A stretch of DNA of 64,000 bases, taken from the NCBI RefSeq assembly GCF_001428565.1, contig NZ_LMIA01000012.1, positions 148,653 to 212,652 on the forward strand, given 5' to 3'. The stretch's first letter is position 1; each line of letters starts with the position of its first letter. This stretch comes from Nocardioides sp. Root190. GTDB lineage: Bacteria; Actinomycetota; Actinomycetes; Propionibacteriales; Nocardioidaceae. Positions 24,587 to 32,112 of the stretch are shown here, piece after piece. The translations under genes and the position numbers were made by a program. The notes under the pieces are model-generated. The model was not told where the DNA came from, ran no database searches, and worked only from the letters and a program-made list of their open reading frames with translations.

Positions 24587-24601
24587 GGTCGCCACGAGCG
24601 A

Positions 24602-24607
24602 TAGCCT
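24602..24607 (+). promoter_or_regulatory. Possible -10 of serB
   Basis: TAGCCT ends 9 bases before the ATG at 24617, which gives a leader of 2-3 bases at most. Confidence 0.35.
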
Positions 24608-24616
24608 TCAGCCGCG

Positions 24617-25840
24617 ATGAGCACACACGACAACGCCCCCGAGACGCTCCTGATCACCGTCACCGGCACCGACCGCCCGGGAGTGACCTCGGCCGTCCTG
24701 GTGACCCTTGCCTCCGCCGGCGTCACGGTGCTCGACGTCGAGCAGATCCTGATGCGGGGTCGCCTCGTCCTGGGTGTGCTCGTCACGGCACCGCGCGACG
24801 TCAAGAAGCTCCGCAAGGCCATCACGACGACCGTCGAGGCGCTCGGCATGGCCGTCGAGATGGAACGCGGCTCCGGCGACAACCGCTCCCGCCCCAGTGA
24901 CCGGGTGCACGTCACGATCATCGGAACTCCCCTCAAGGCCTCGGCCATGGCGGCGATCGCCGGGCGCATCGCCGACCTCGGCGGCAACATCGACCGGATC
25001 GAACGCATGGCCCGCTATCCCGTGACGGCGATCGAGCTGCACGTCTCGGGTGCGGCGCCGGATCGGCTGCGCACCCTGCTGGCCACCGAGGCGGCGCGCA
25101 ACGGCATCGACGTCGCCGTCCAGCCCGCCAACATGCTGCGCCACGGCGTCCGCCTGATCGTCATGGACGTCGACTCGACCCTCATCCAGGGCGAGGTCAT
25201 CGAGATGCTCGCCGAGCACGCGGGCTACGGCGCCGAGGTCGCCGAGGTCACCGAGCTCGCCATGCGGGGCGACCTCGACTTCGAGCAGTCCCTCCGGGCG
25301 AGGGTCAAGCTCCTCGCCGGGCTCGACGCCTCCGTCCTCGACGAGGTGTACGACGCGATCGTGGTCAACCCCGGCGCTCGCACGATGGTGCGGACCCTGC
25401 GCCGCCTGGGCTACCGCTTCGCCATCGTGTCGGGCGGGTTCAGCCAGATCACCGACCGGCTCGCCGCCGACCTCGGGATCCACCGTGCCCGCGCGAACAC
25501 CCTCGAGATCATCGACGGCAAGCTCACCGGCGAGGTCGTGGGGCAGGTCGTCGACCGCGCCGGCAAGGCACAGGCCCTGCGCGAGTTCGCGGCGGACCTC
25601 GGGGTGCCCGAGGCCGCGACGATCGCCATCGGTGACGGCGCCAACGACCTCGACATGCTCGACGCGGCGGGTCTCGGCATCGCCTACAACGCGCGTCCGG
25701 TGGTGCGCGAGGCCGCGGACACCTCGCTGAACGTGCCCTACCTCGACACGATCATGTACCTGCTCGGCATCAGCCGCGAGGAGATCGTGGCCGCCGATGC
25801 CGAGGCCGGCATCGTGACGCCCGCTCCCCCGCTGGTCTGA
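24617..25840 (+). CDS. serB: Phosphoserine phosphatase with two ACT domains
   Basis: SerB makes serine from phosphoserine, the last step of serine synthesis. The 407-residue protein has two N-terminal ACT-like domains (about 10-85 with TVTGTDRPGVTSAVL, and 97-175 with HVTIIGTPLKASAM). The HAD catalytic domain then has MDVDSTLIQGE near 185 (nucleophile Asp), SGGFSQITD near 273 and GDGANDLDML near 338. This ACT-ACT-HAD layout is the actinobacterial SerB2 type; the ACT domains likely sense serine. Confidence 0.94.
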   Translation: MSTHDNAPETLLITVTGTDRPGVTSAVLVTLASAGVTVLDVEQILMRGRLVLGVLVTAPRDVKKLRKAITTTVEALGMAVEMERGSGDNRSRPSDRVHVTIIGTPLKASAMAAIAGRIADLGGNIDRIERMARYPVTAIELHVSGAAPDRLRTLLATEAARNGIDVAVQPANMLRHGVRLIVMDVDSTLIQGEVIEMLAEHAGYGAEVAEVTELAMRGDLDFEQSLRARVKLLAGLDASVLDEVYDAIVVNPGARTMVRTLRRLGYRFAIVSGGFSQITDRLAADLGIHRARANTLEIIDGKLTGEVVGQVVDRAGKAQALREFAADLGVPEAATIAIGDGANDLDMLDAAGLGIAYNARPVVREAADTSLNVPYLDTIMYLLGISREEIVAADAEAGIVTPAPPLV

Positions 25841-25860
25841 GCCCCCGGCTGGGCGGTTGC

Positions 25861-26376
25861 TCAGTCGCCGTCGCGTGCGACGTGGAACCGGCGCAGCCGG
25901 CCGCTCATCGCGGCGAGGTCGGCCCATCCGCCGGCGAGGTCGAGGACGGCGGCAGTGCTCGTGGGGAAGCTGCCCAGCGCCACTGCGCCGGTCGCCTCGC
26001 CCTCGCCGTCGTCGAGCAGCTGGACCAGCATGCCCATCGTCGGGTTGTGCCCGACGACGACGGCCGTGGTGGCGTCGTCCGGCAGCACGCGCAGGAGGTC
26101 GAGCGCCCCCTCCTCGTCGGTGTCGTAGAGCGAACCGTCGTACGACGGCTCGAGGCTCCAGCCTGCGCCTGCGGCGACGACCTCCCAGGTCTCGCGGGTG
26201 CGGGCGGCGTACGACACGAGGGCGGTGTCGGGAACGATCCCCTCACCGGCGAGCCACTGGCCGAGCAGGCGGCCCTCGGTGCGCCCCCGGTCGGCGAGCA
26301 CGCGCTCGACATCGGACGGTGCGAACGGCTCGGCCTTGGCGTGCCGGATGATCACGAGCCGGCGGGTCTTCTCCAC
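25861..26376 (-). CDS. SixA-type histidine phosphatase
   Basis: The 171-residue histidine-phosphatase-superfamily protein has the catalytic RHAKAEP near residue 11, DRGRTEGR near 29, and the second His in VVVGHNPTMGML near 105. SixA removes phosphate from phosphohistidine domains; the substrate here is not shown. The GTG start at 26376 is fixed by a TACGAT promoter 6 bases upstream. Confidence 0.88.
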   Translation of the reverse strand: MEKTRRLVIIRHAKAEPFAPSDVERVLADRGRTEGRLLGQWLAGEGIVPDTALVSYAARTRETWEVVAAGAGWSLEPSYDGSLYDTDEEGALDLLRVLPDDATTAVVVGHNPTMGMLVQLLDDGEGEATGAVALGSFPTSTAAVLDLAGGWADLAAMSGRLRRFHVARDGD

Positions 26377-26382
26377 GACGTC

Positions 26383-26388
26383 ATCGTA
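26383..26388 (-). promoter_or_regulatory. -10 element of the SixA-type gene (leaderless)
   Basis: TACGAT ends 6 bases before the GTG at 26376. Confidence 0.5.
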
Positions 26389-26405
26389 GGGCCCATGCTG
26401 GTCCC

Positions 26406-27140
26406 GTGACCCAGTACGGCCTGACCCACCTCGTGCCGCTCGGCGTGTTCGTCGTGGGCCTGGTCCTGGCCGTCGTCCTGGGACGTCGCCACGCAGGCGT
26501 CCCGGGGCCGACCCGCTTCAGCCGGACCTGCGCCGTGCTGATCCCGCTGGCCACGGTGCCCTTCCAGGTCATCGACCTGGTGTTCAACTTCGACATCGAC
26601 ACGACGTTGCCGCTGCACCTGTGCGACCTCGCGTGGATCGCCGCGACATGGGCGCTGTGGACGCACCGGCCGTTCCCGGTCGCCCTGACGTACTTCTGGG
26701 GACTGACCCTCACCATCCAGGGCGTGCTGACGCCGTCCCTGAACGAGGACCTGCCGCACCCGAGGTACTTCGCCTTCTGGGCCCTGCACCTGCTGGTGGT
26801 GTGGGCGGCCGTCTACCTGGTGGTCGGGCTGCGCCGGTCGCCGCGCTGGAGCGACTTCGGTGCGGCCGTCGCCACGACCCTGACGTGGGCCGTGGCGACG
26901 TACACGTTCAACGTGCTGGCCGACACGAATTACGGCTACCTGCTGCGCAAGCCGCGCTCCTCGGTCCTGGACCTGCTCGGTCCCTGGCCGTGGTACGTCG
27001 CGCAGGAGATCGCCGTCGTCTTCCTGGCCTGGGCGCTGCTGACCTGGCTCGCCCAGAGGTCGGCAGCCTCAGGCGCCCATCGCGTGGAAGCCGCCGTCGA
27101 CGTGGACGATCGCGCCGGTGGTGGCCGGGAACAGGTCTGA
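26406..27140 (+). CDS. TIGR02206/YwaF-family integral membrane protein
   Basis: The 244-residue protein has about six membrane segments, with LPLHLCDLAWIAA near residue 58, TYFWGLTLTIQGVLTPSL near 95, HPRYFAFWALHLLVVWAAVYLV near 118 and NYGYLLRKP near 178, all marks of the YwaF/TIGR02206 family of unknown function. The last 24 codons (27069-27140) overlap the 3' end of convergent fabI and encode a charged tail. A CATGCT sits 6 bases before the GTG. Confidence 0.78.
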   Translation: MTQYGLTHLVPLGVFVVGLVLAVVLGRRHAGVPGPTRFSRTCAVLIPLATVPFQVIDLVFNFDIDTTLPLHLCDLAWIAATWALWTHRPFPVALTYFWGLTLTIQGVLTPSLNEDLPHPRYFAFWALHLLVVWAAVYLVVGLRRSPRWSDFGAAVATTLTWAVATYTFNVLADTNYGYLLRKPRSSVLDLLGPWPWYVAQEIAVVFLAWALLTWLAQRSAASGAHRVEAAVDVDDRAGGGREQV

Positions 27141-27848
27141 GAGCAGTGCGCAGACCGCCTTGGCGGTCGGCTCCTGGTCGGTGTTGTCCCAGCCGAGGGG
27201 GGCGCGGGTGGCCCACATCGACTCGAGCTCGCCGAAGCCGGGGATCGCCTTGGCCGCGAGGGTGCGCAGCGGACCGGCGGAGACCAGGTTGACCCGGATG
27301 TTCTCCGGGCCCAGGTCACGGGCGAGGTAGCGCGAGCACGACTCGAGGCCGGCCTTCGCCACACCCATCCAGTCGTAGGCCGGCCACGCAACGGTCGCGT
27401 CGAAGGTCAGCCCCACGACGGAGCCGCCCTCGGTCATCAGCGGACGGCAGGCGACCGCGAGGGACTTCAGGGAGTACGCCGAGACCTGCACGGCCTGCGC
27501 GACGTCGTTCCAGGGACCTTCGAGGAACTTGCCGCCGAGCAGCGTCTCCGGGTTGCCGTAGGCGATCGAGTGCACGACGCCGTGCAGCACGGCGTCCGCA
27601 CCGAGGTGCTCGCGGATCGCGCCCGGCAGGGCCGCGAGGTGCTCGGGATCGGTCACGTCGAGCTCGATGACCTCCGGCAGCACCGGAAGTCGCTTCGCGA
27701 TGCGTCGGGTGATCCTCAACGCCTGACCGAAGTTCGAGATCAGGACCGTGGCGCCCTGCTCCTGGGCGAACTTCGCCACGGCGAAGCCGATCGAGCTGTC
27801 CATCGTCACGCCCGCGACGAGGATGTTCTTGCCTTCGAGAATTCCCAT
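27069..27848 (-). CDS. fabI: Enoyl-ACP reductase (NADH), InhA-type
   Basis: Reduces enoyl-ACP in fatty-acid elongation. The 259-residue SDR-type enzyme shows the InhA pattern: GKNILVAGVTMDSSIGFAVAK near residue 6, a HSIAYGN segment near 93, and the catalytic YDWMGVAKAGLES near 158 (Tyr and Lys six to seven apart as in InhA), then VNLVSAGPLRTLAAKAIPGF. The ATG follows the fabG stop by 2 bases, reproducing the mabA-inhA operon. It is the likely target of InhA inhibitors in this organism (inference). Confidence 0.94.
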   Translation of the reverse strand: MGILEGKNILVAGVTMDSSIGFAVAKFAQEQGATVLISNFGQALRITRRIAKRLPVLPEVIELDVTDPEHLAALPGAIREHLGADAVLHGVVHSIAYGNPETLLGGKFLEGPWNDVAQAVQVSAYSLKSLAVACRPLMTEGGSVVGLTFDATVAWPAYDWMGVAKAGLESCSRYLARDLGPENIRVNLVSAGPLRTLAAKAIPGFGELESMWATRAPLGWDNTDQEPTAKAVCALLSDLFPATTGAIVHVDGGFHAMGA

Positions 27849-27850
27849 TG

Positions 27851-28561
27851 TCAGTGCCCCATTCCAAGTCCGCCGTCTACAGGGATCACAGCACCGGTGA
27901 CGTACGCCGCCGACGGGCTGGCCAACCAGAGCACCGCACCCGCGACCTCCGCCGGGTCGGCGTACCGACCGAGCGGGACCTGGGTGCGAATGCCCTCCTT
28001 CTGCTCGTCGCTCAGGACGGCGGTCATGTCGGTGTCGACATACCCCGGAGCAACGACATTCGCGGTGATGTTGCGCGGCCCGAGCTCACGGGCCAACGAG
28101 CGCGCCATGCCGACCAGGCCGGACTTCGACGCGGCGTAGTTGACCTGGCCCGGCGAGCCGAGCAGGGCCACGACGCTGGAGATGAAGATGATGCGCCCGC
28201 GACGCTGGCGCATCATGCCCTTCGTTGCTCGGCGCGCGAGCCGGAACGAGGACGTGAGGTTGGTGGCGATCACCGAGTCCCAGTCCTCGTCGGACATCCG
28301 CATCATCAGCGTGTCGGCAGTGATGCCGGCGTTGGCGACGAGGACCTCGACCGGACCGTGGGCCGCCTCGGCCGCGGCGAAGGCGGCATCGAGGGCGGCG
28401 GCGTCGGTGACGTCGGCCCTCAGGTCGAGCGCACCCTCGGGCGCACCGCCGCTGCGGGTGGTCACTGCGACAAGGTCACCCTGGGCGATGAAGGCCTCGG
28501 CAATCGCACGGCCGATGCCGCGGTTGCCTCCGGTGACGAGGACGGATCGTGGTTCGTTCAC
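27851..28561 (-). CDS. fabG: 3-oxoacyl-ACP reductase
   Basis: The 236-residue SDR has VLVTGGNRGIGRAIAEAF near residue 7 (NADPH loop), VANAGIT near 78, the catalytic Ser in IIFISSVVALLGSPGQVNYAASKSG near 125 with YxxxK, and PGYVDTDMT near 173. It reduces 3-oxoacyl-ACP and is the first gene of fabG-fabI. I chose the GTG at 28561: AAGGAG lies directly upstream (only one base away) and TAGCGT lies 8 bases upstream, so either a short leader or a leaderless start is possible. Confidence 0.93.
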   Translation of the reverse strand: MNEPRSVLVTGGNRGIGRAIAEAFIAQGDLVAVTTRSGGAPEGALDLRADVTDAAALDAAFAAAEAAHGPVEVLVANAGITADTLMMRMSDEDWDSVIATNLTSSFRLARRATKGMMRQRRGRIIFISSVVALLGSPGQVNYAASKSGLVGMARSLARELGPRNITANVVAPGYVDTDMTAVLSDEQKEGIRTQVPLGRYADPAEVAGAVLWLASPSAAYVTGAVIPVDGGLGMGH

Positions 28562-28690
28562 GCTCCTTGACGCTAGTCGCGTCGACCTCGTCGGCTCGTG
28601 GGCGGCAGGCACCAAGATCGGTGAGATCCCTTGTGAGATTCCTCCAAAGGCGCCTGCCGCGAGGTCACGGCTGCGGAGCGGGAATCCGGA

Positions 28691-28906
28691 CTACTCGTCG
28701 TCCTCGAGGCGGAAGCCGACCTTCATGGACACCTGGAAGTGCTCGACCAGCCCGTCCTTGATGTGACCCCGGACCTGGGTGACCTCGAACCAGTCGAGAT
28801 GACGCAGCGTCTGTCCGGCACGCTCGACGCCATTGCGAATGGCCTGGTCGATGCCCTCGGGGGAAGTTCCGACGATCTCGCTGACACGGTAGGTACGACT
28901 CGACAT
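28691..28906 (-). CDS. Dodecin
   Basis: This 71-residue flavin-storage protein forms hollow dodecamers. The sequence has the family landmarks RVSEIVGTSPEGIDQAI, then a flavin-stacking Trp in LRHLDWFEVTQVRGHI near residue 38, and HFQVSMKVGFRLED at the end. Full length and typical. Confidence 0.95.
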   Translation of the reverse strand: MSSRTYRVSEIVGTSPEGIDQAIRNGVERAGQTLRHLDWFEVTQVRGHIKDGLVEHFQVSMKVGFRLEDDE

Positions 28907-28913
28907 GACAGGC

Positions 28914-28919
28914 AGCCTA
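28914..28919 (-). promoter_or_regulatory. -10 element of dodecin (leaderless)
   Basis: TAGGCT ends 7 bases before the ATG at 28906. Confidence 0.5.
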
Positions 28920-28946
28920 CTGGTGGGCCTCCTCGGACGCGCGGCG

Positions 28947-28952
28947 TAGGCT
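28947..28952 (+). promoter_or_regulatory. -10 element of the DUF3099 gene (leaderless)
   Basis: TAGGCT ends 6 bases before the ATG at 28959. Confidence 0.55.
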
Positions 28953-28958
28953 GCAGGT

Positions 28959-29285
28959 ATGTCCTCACCGCGTCACGGCCGATCCGATCAGCCCGACGCG
29001 ATCCGGATCACGACCGTGGGCAACAACCCCCAGGCCGACATCTCGCGGAGGCAGAAGAAGTACGCCATCGCGATGACGATCCGCACCCTCTGCTTCATCG
29101 GTGCCGCCATCAGTGGCGCCGCAGGGATCAACTGGCTCTGGCCCTTCCTGATCTTCGGCTCGCTCGTGCTGCCCTACGTCGCCGTCGTGCTCGCCAACGC
29201 CAACGACTCCCGCTCCAGCTCGCTCCCCCTGCCCGGTGGCGGCGACCCGCAGCGCCAGCTCGGAGCCGGCCCGCATGGATCCTGA
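28959..29285 (+). CDS. DUF3099-family membrane protein
   Basis: The 108-residue protein has the DUF3099 pattern: IRITTVGNNPQADISRRQKKYAIAMTIR in the span about residues 15-42, then two membrane segments (TLCFIGAAISGAAGINWLW and PFLIFGSLVLPYVAVVLAN), and a polar tail. It is an actinobacterial family with no known role. Its stop overlaps the next start by 11 bases. Confidence 0.82.
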   Translation: MSSPRHGRSDQPDAIRITTVGNNPQADISRRQKKYAIAMTIRTLCFIGAAISGAAGINWLWPFLIFGSLVLPYVAVVLANANDSRSSSLPLPGGGDPQRQLGAGPHGS

Positions 29286-29463
29286 CATCTGCTCCGCCAG
29301 GGACTGTCGGTCCCCGGCGCAGTGGCAGCTGCAGTGGAACAACCCCAAGCTGCACACGCCCGAACGCCGCAAGATCTGGCTCGCCTGCGATGACCACAGG
29401 GAGTCGCTCGAGCTCTTCCTCGGTGCCCGGGGCTTCCTCAAGGACACCGTCCCCCACTCCTGA
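29275..29463 (+). CDS. Small Cys/His protein, possibly zinc-binding
   Basis: The 62-residue protein has a CSARDC pair near residues 6-11 and a second pair in LACDDH near 37-40, plus conserved-looking WNNPKLHTPERRK. The C-x4-C and C-x2-H spacing suggests a single metal site, but this is inferred. Its ATG at 29275 lies inside the DUF3099 gene, so translation is coupled. I know of similar short actinobacterial proteins with misleading names; no function is assigned here. Confidence 0.65.
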   Translation: MDPDICSARDCRSPAQWQLQWNNPKLHTPERRKIWLACDDHRESLELFLGARGFLKDTVPHS

Positions 29464-29478
29464 TCGGCGAGCTGGAGA

Positions 29479-30471
29479 TCAGCCGCCGATGGCGGACATC
29501 GGGCGGTCCGGCTGCAGGAAGGTCGGGTCGTCGATGCCGTGGCCGGCGGCCTTGCCCCACATCGCCGCACGCCAGCGCTCGGCGATGTCGGCGTCACTCG
29601 CGCCGGCCCGCATCGCGACCCGGAGATCGGACTCGGAGCGCGCGAACAGGCAGTTGCGGACCTGGCCGTCGGCGGTCAGGCGGACCCGGTCGCAGTCGCC
29701 GCAGAAGGGGCGGGTGACCGAGGCGATCACACCGACGGTCGCCGGACCGCCGTCGACGAGGAAGAGCTCGGCGGGCGCGCTGCCCCGCGGCTCGCTGGCC
29801 GGGGTCAGGGTGAACCGGGTCGCCAGCGAGGCGAAGATCTCGTCAGCGGTGACCATCGAGGTCCGGTCCCAGCCGTGCTGGGCGTCGAGGGGCATCTGCT
29901 CGATGAAGCGGAGCTGGTAGCCGCGCTCGACGCACCACGCGAGCAGCTCCGGCGCCTGGTCGTCGTTGACGCCCCGCAGCAGCACCGCGTTGACCTTGAC
30001 CGGCCCCAGGCCGGCCTCCACGGCTGCGCCGAGTCCCTCGACGACGTCGTCGAAGCGGTCGCGCCGGGTGATCTCGTTGAAGGTGTCGCGCCGCACGGTG
30101 TCGAGGCTGACGTTGACGCGGTTGAGCCCCGCGGCGGCCAGCGCACCAGCCGTGCGGGCCAGGCCCAGGGCATTGGTGGTGATCGACATCTCGACGTCGG
30201 GGTCCAGCGCGCGGACGCCGGTGACGATGTCGACGAGCCCGCGGCGTACCAACGGCTCGCCGCCCGTGAACCGGACCTCGCGCACGCCCAGGTCGCGCAC
30301 GGCGATCCCGATCAGCCGGACCACCTCGGCGTCGCTGAGCTGCTCGTCGGTCGGCAACCAGTCCAGACCCTCTGCAGGCATGCAGTAGGTGCAGCGCAGG
30401 TTGCAGCGATCGGTCAGCGAGACCCGGAGGTCCGTGGCCGCCCTGCCGTGCTGATCAAGGAGTGGCTGCAC
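29479..30471 (-). CDS. moaA: GTP 3',8-cyclase (molybdenum cofactor biosynthesis)
   Basis: This radical-SAM enzyme starts molybdopterin synthesis from GTP. The 330-residue protein has the N-terminal cluster motif DRCNLRCTYCMPAEG near residue 22, FTGGEPLVRRG near 68, the C-terminal cluster region FCGDCDRVRLTADGQVRNCLF near 255-275, and the C-terminal GG needed for activity. A GTG start has TAGACT at -12 to -7. No other moa gene is adjacent. Confidence 0.96.
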   Translation of the reverse strand: MQPLLDQHGRAATDLRVSLTDRCNLRCTYCMPAEGLDWLPTDEQLSDAEVVRLIGIAVRDLGVREVRFTGGEPLVRRGLVDIVTGVRALDPDVEMSITTNALGLARTAGALAAAGLNRVNVSLDTVRRDTFNEITRRDRFDDVVEGLGAAVEAGLGPVKVNAVLLRGVNDDQAPELLAWCVERGYQLRFIEQMPLDAQHGWDRTSMVTADEIFASLATRFTLTPASEPRGSAPAELFLVDGGPATVGVIASVTRPFCGDCDRVRLTADGQVRNCLFARSESDLRVAMRAGASDADIAERWRAAMWGKAAGHGIDDPTFLQPDRPMSAIGG

Positions 30472-30477
30472 TCCCCC

Positions 30478-30483
30478 AGTCTA
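30478..30483 (-). promoter_or_regulatory. -10 element of moaA (leaderless)
   Basis: TAGACT ends 6 bases before the GTG at 30471. Confidence 0.55.
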
Positions 30484-30514
30484 GGCCGGGGGGTGGTTGT
30501 GTGGTGGTTGGTCC

Positions 30515-30520
30515 TACCGT
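30515..30520 (+). promoter_or_regulatory. -10 element of the SURF1 gene (leaderless)
   Basis: TACCGT ends 6 bases before the GTG at 30527. Confidence 0.5.
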
Positions 30521-30526
30521 TGTCCC

Positions 30527-31456
30527 GTGCGAACCTGGCTGGCCTCGTGGCGATTCCTCCTGAGCCGTCGGTGGGTGCTGTTCTTCGTGGCCGTCCTCCT
30601 GGCGGGCTGGGCGACGTGGTGGCTCGGTGAGTGGCAGTTCGGCCGGCTCGAGGACCGCAAGGAACGCAACGCGATCGTCTCGGTCAACGAGGAGCGCGAG
30701 CCCGTCGCGCTGACCGAGGTCCTCGCGCCGGGACGCCCCGTCGCCGAGGCGGACGAGTGGCGCCTGGTCACCGTCACCGGCGAGTACGACGTCGAGAAGA
30801 CCGTCGTCGTGCGTTACCGCACCCGGGAGTCGGCCCCCGGGGTCGAGGTCGTCGTCCCACTGGTCACCGCCGACGGCACCGCCGTCGTGGTCGACCGGGG
30901 CTGGTTCGGCACCGACGACCCGGAGATCGGCCCGGACGAGCTCCCCGCGCCTCCGGCAGGTCAGGTGACGGTGTCGGGCTGGGTCCGCTCCGACGGCACC
31001 GGCAGCAGCACCGCCGTCAACGGCCACTCGACCCGCGCGATCTCGAGCGAGACGATCGGTCGCGCGATCGACCGTCCCGTCTTCACCGGCTTCCTCGCGA
31101 TGAAGGCCGAGGACCCGGGCGCCACCGAGGACCTCGAGCCCGTCGAGCTGCCCGAGCTCGGTGAAGGACCCCACTTCTTCTACGGCCTCCAGTGGTGGTT
31201 CTTCGGCATCATGGCCGCCGGGGGCTTCGGCTACCTCGCCTGGGACGAACGCGCCAACGGTCGACGCGGGGACCGTCCGGGCGGCAAGCGGACCGGTGGA
31301 CCGTTCGCCCGGCGCAACGCTCGGGAGGACGACGACGAGGATCAGAGGCCGCGCGACATCCCGCCGTCGACCGGCACCATCGCGCCGGACACGAAGGACG
31401 CCGCCGGCGACAGCAGGAAGGCCGCCACGCGGCCGAACTCCGACGGCAACCCGTAG
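30527..31456 (+). CDS. SURF1-family cytochrome oxidase assembly protein
   Basis: The 309-residue protein has the SURF1 layout: one N-terminal membrane segment (WVLFFVAVLLAGWATWWLGEWQ), an extracytoplasmic domain with VTVTGEYDVEKTVVVR, VVDRGWFGTDD and VTVSGWVR, and a second membrane segment after FYGLQWWFFGIMAAGGFGYLAW near 225. It assists heme insertion into the aa3-type oxidase. About 75 charged residues follow; the last 38 codons overlap the convergent SDR gene by 115 bases. The GTG at 30527 is supported by the promoter spacing. Confidence 0.88.
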   Translation: MRTWLASWRFLLSRRWVLFFVAVLLAGWATWWLGEWQFGRLEDRKERNAIVSVNEEREPVALTEVLAPGRPVAEADEWRLVTVTGEYDVEKTVVVRYRTRESAPGVEVVVPLVTADGTAVVVDRGWFGTDDPEIGPDELPAPPAGQVTVSGWVRSDGTGSSTAVNGHSTRAISSETIGRAIDRPVFTGFLAMKAEDPGATEDLEPVELPELGEGPHFFYGLQWWFFGIMAAGGFGYLAWDERANGRRGDRPGGKRTGGPFARRNAREDDDEDQRPRDIPPSTGTIAPDTKDAAGDSRKAATRPNSDGNP

Positions 31457-32112
31457 CGACCGAGCGGGATCTGCGCCGTGGCCGCGGCTTGCGCAGCGGC
31501 GGCATCCCCCGTCGAGGCGTCCAGCTCGGCGACACGCTCGGTCGCGACCCGTCCGGGCAGCAAGCCGTTGACCCTGATGCCGCGCGGGCCGAGCTCGTCG
31601 GCGAGGTTCTTCGCCACCATCGCCAGCCCCGGTCGCAGTCCGTTGGAGATCGCCAGTCCCGCGATCGGTTGACGGACGCTGGTGGACAGCACGAAGGCGA
31701 TCGATCCGCCGTCCTCGAGTGCGGCGGCCGCCGTACGCGCCAACCGGACAGCGCCGAGGAAGACCGAGTCGAAGGCCGTGAGCCACTGCTCGTCGGTCAT
31801 GTCGCTCACCGTGCCGCCGGGCGGTCCGCCGACGCTCACCAGGACGCCGTCGAGTCGTCCCCAGGTGTCCTTCGCCTCCGCGACCAGTCGGCCCGCTGCG
31901 TGGGAGTCGCCGTTGTCGGCGGCCTGGCCCCTCGCGGCCCCGGCGCCACCGATCTCGACCAACGAGGCGACGGCGCTGTCCACGCTGTCCTGGTTCCGTC
32001 CGGAGACCAGGACCCGGGCGCCGTCGGCGACCAGCACCTCGGCGGTGGCCAGGCCGAGACCGCGGGTGGCTCCGGTGAGGACGAACACGCGACCCTTCAC
32101 GTCGAGATCCAT
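31342..32112 (-). CDS. SDR-family protein with a missing catalytic Tyr
   Basis: The 256-residue protein has the SDR cofactor loop VFVLTGATRGLGLATAE near residue 9, SVGGPPGG near 92, and a C-terminal FVSGAMVPVDGG. Where classical SDRs have YxxxK it reads AISNGLRPGLAMVAK, so the catalytic Tyr-Lys pair is absent. A sub-branch of SDRs shows this SN.LR pattern. Its ATG shares one base with the glpD stop (TGATG), so it is the third gene of glpK-glpD-SDR. Confidence 0.8.
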   Translation of the reverse strand: MDLDVKGRVFVLTGATRGLGLATAEVLVADGARVLVSGRNQDSVDSAVASLVEIGGAGAARGQAADNGDSHAAGRLVAEAKDTWGRLDGVLVSVGGPPGGTVSDMTDEQWLTAFDSVFLGAVRLARTAAAALEDGGSIAFVLSTSVRQPIAGLAISNGLRPGLAMVAKNLADELGPRGIRVNGLLPGRVATERVAELDASTGDAAAAQAAATAQIPLGRYGLPSEFGRVAAFLLSPAASFVSGAMVPVDGGMSRGL

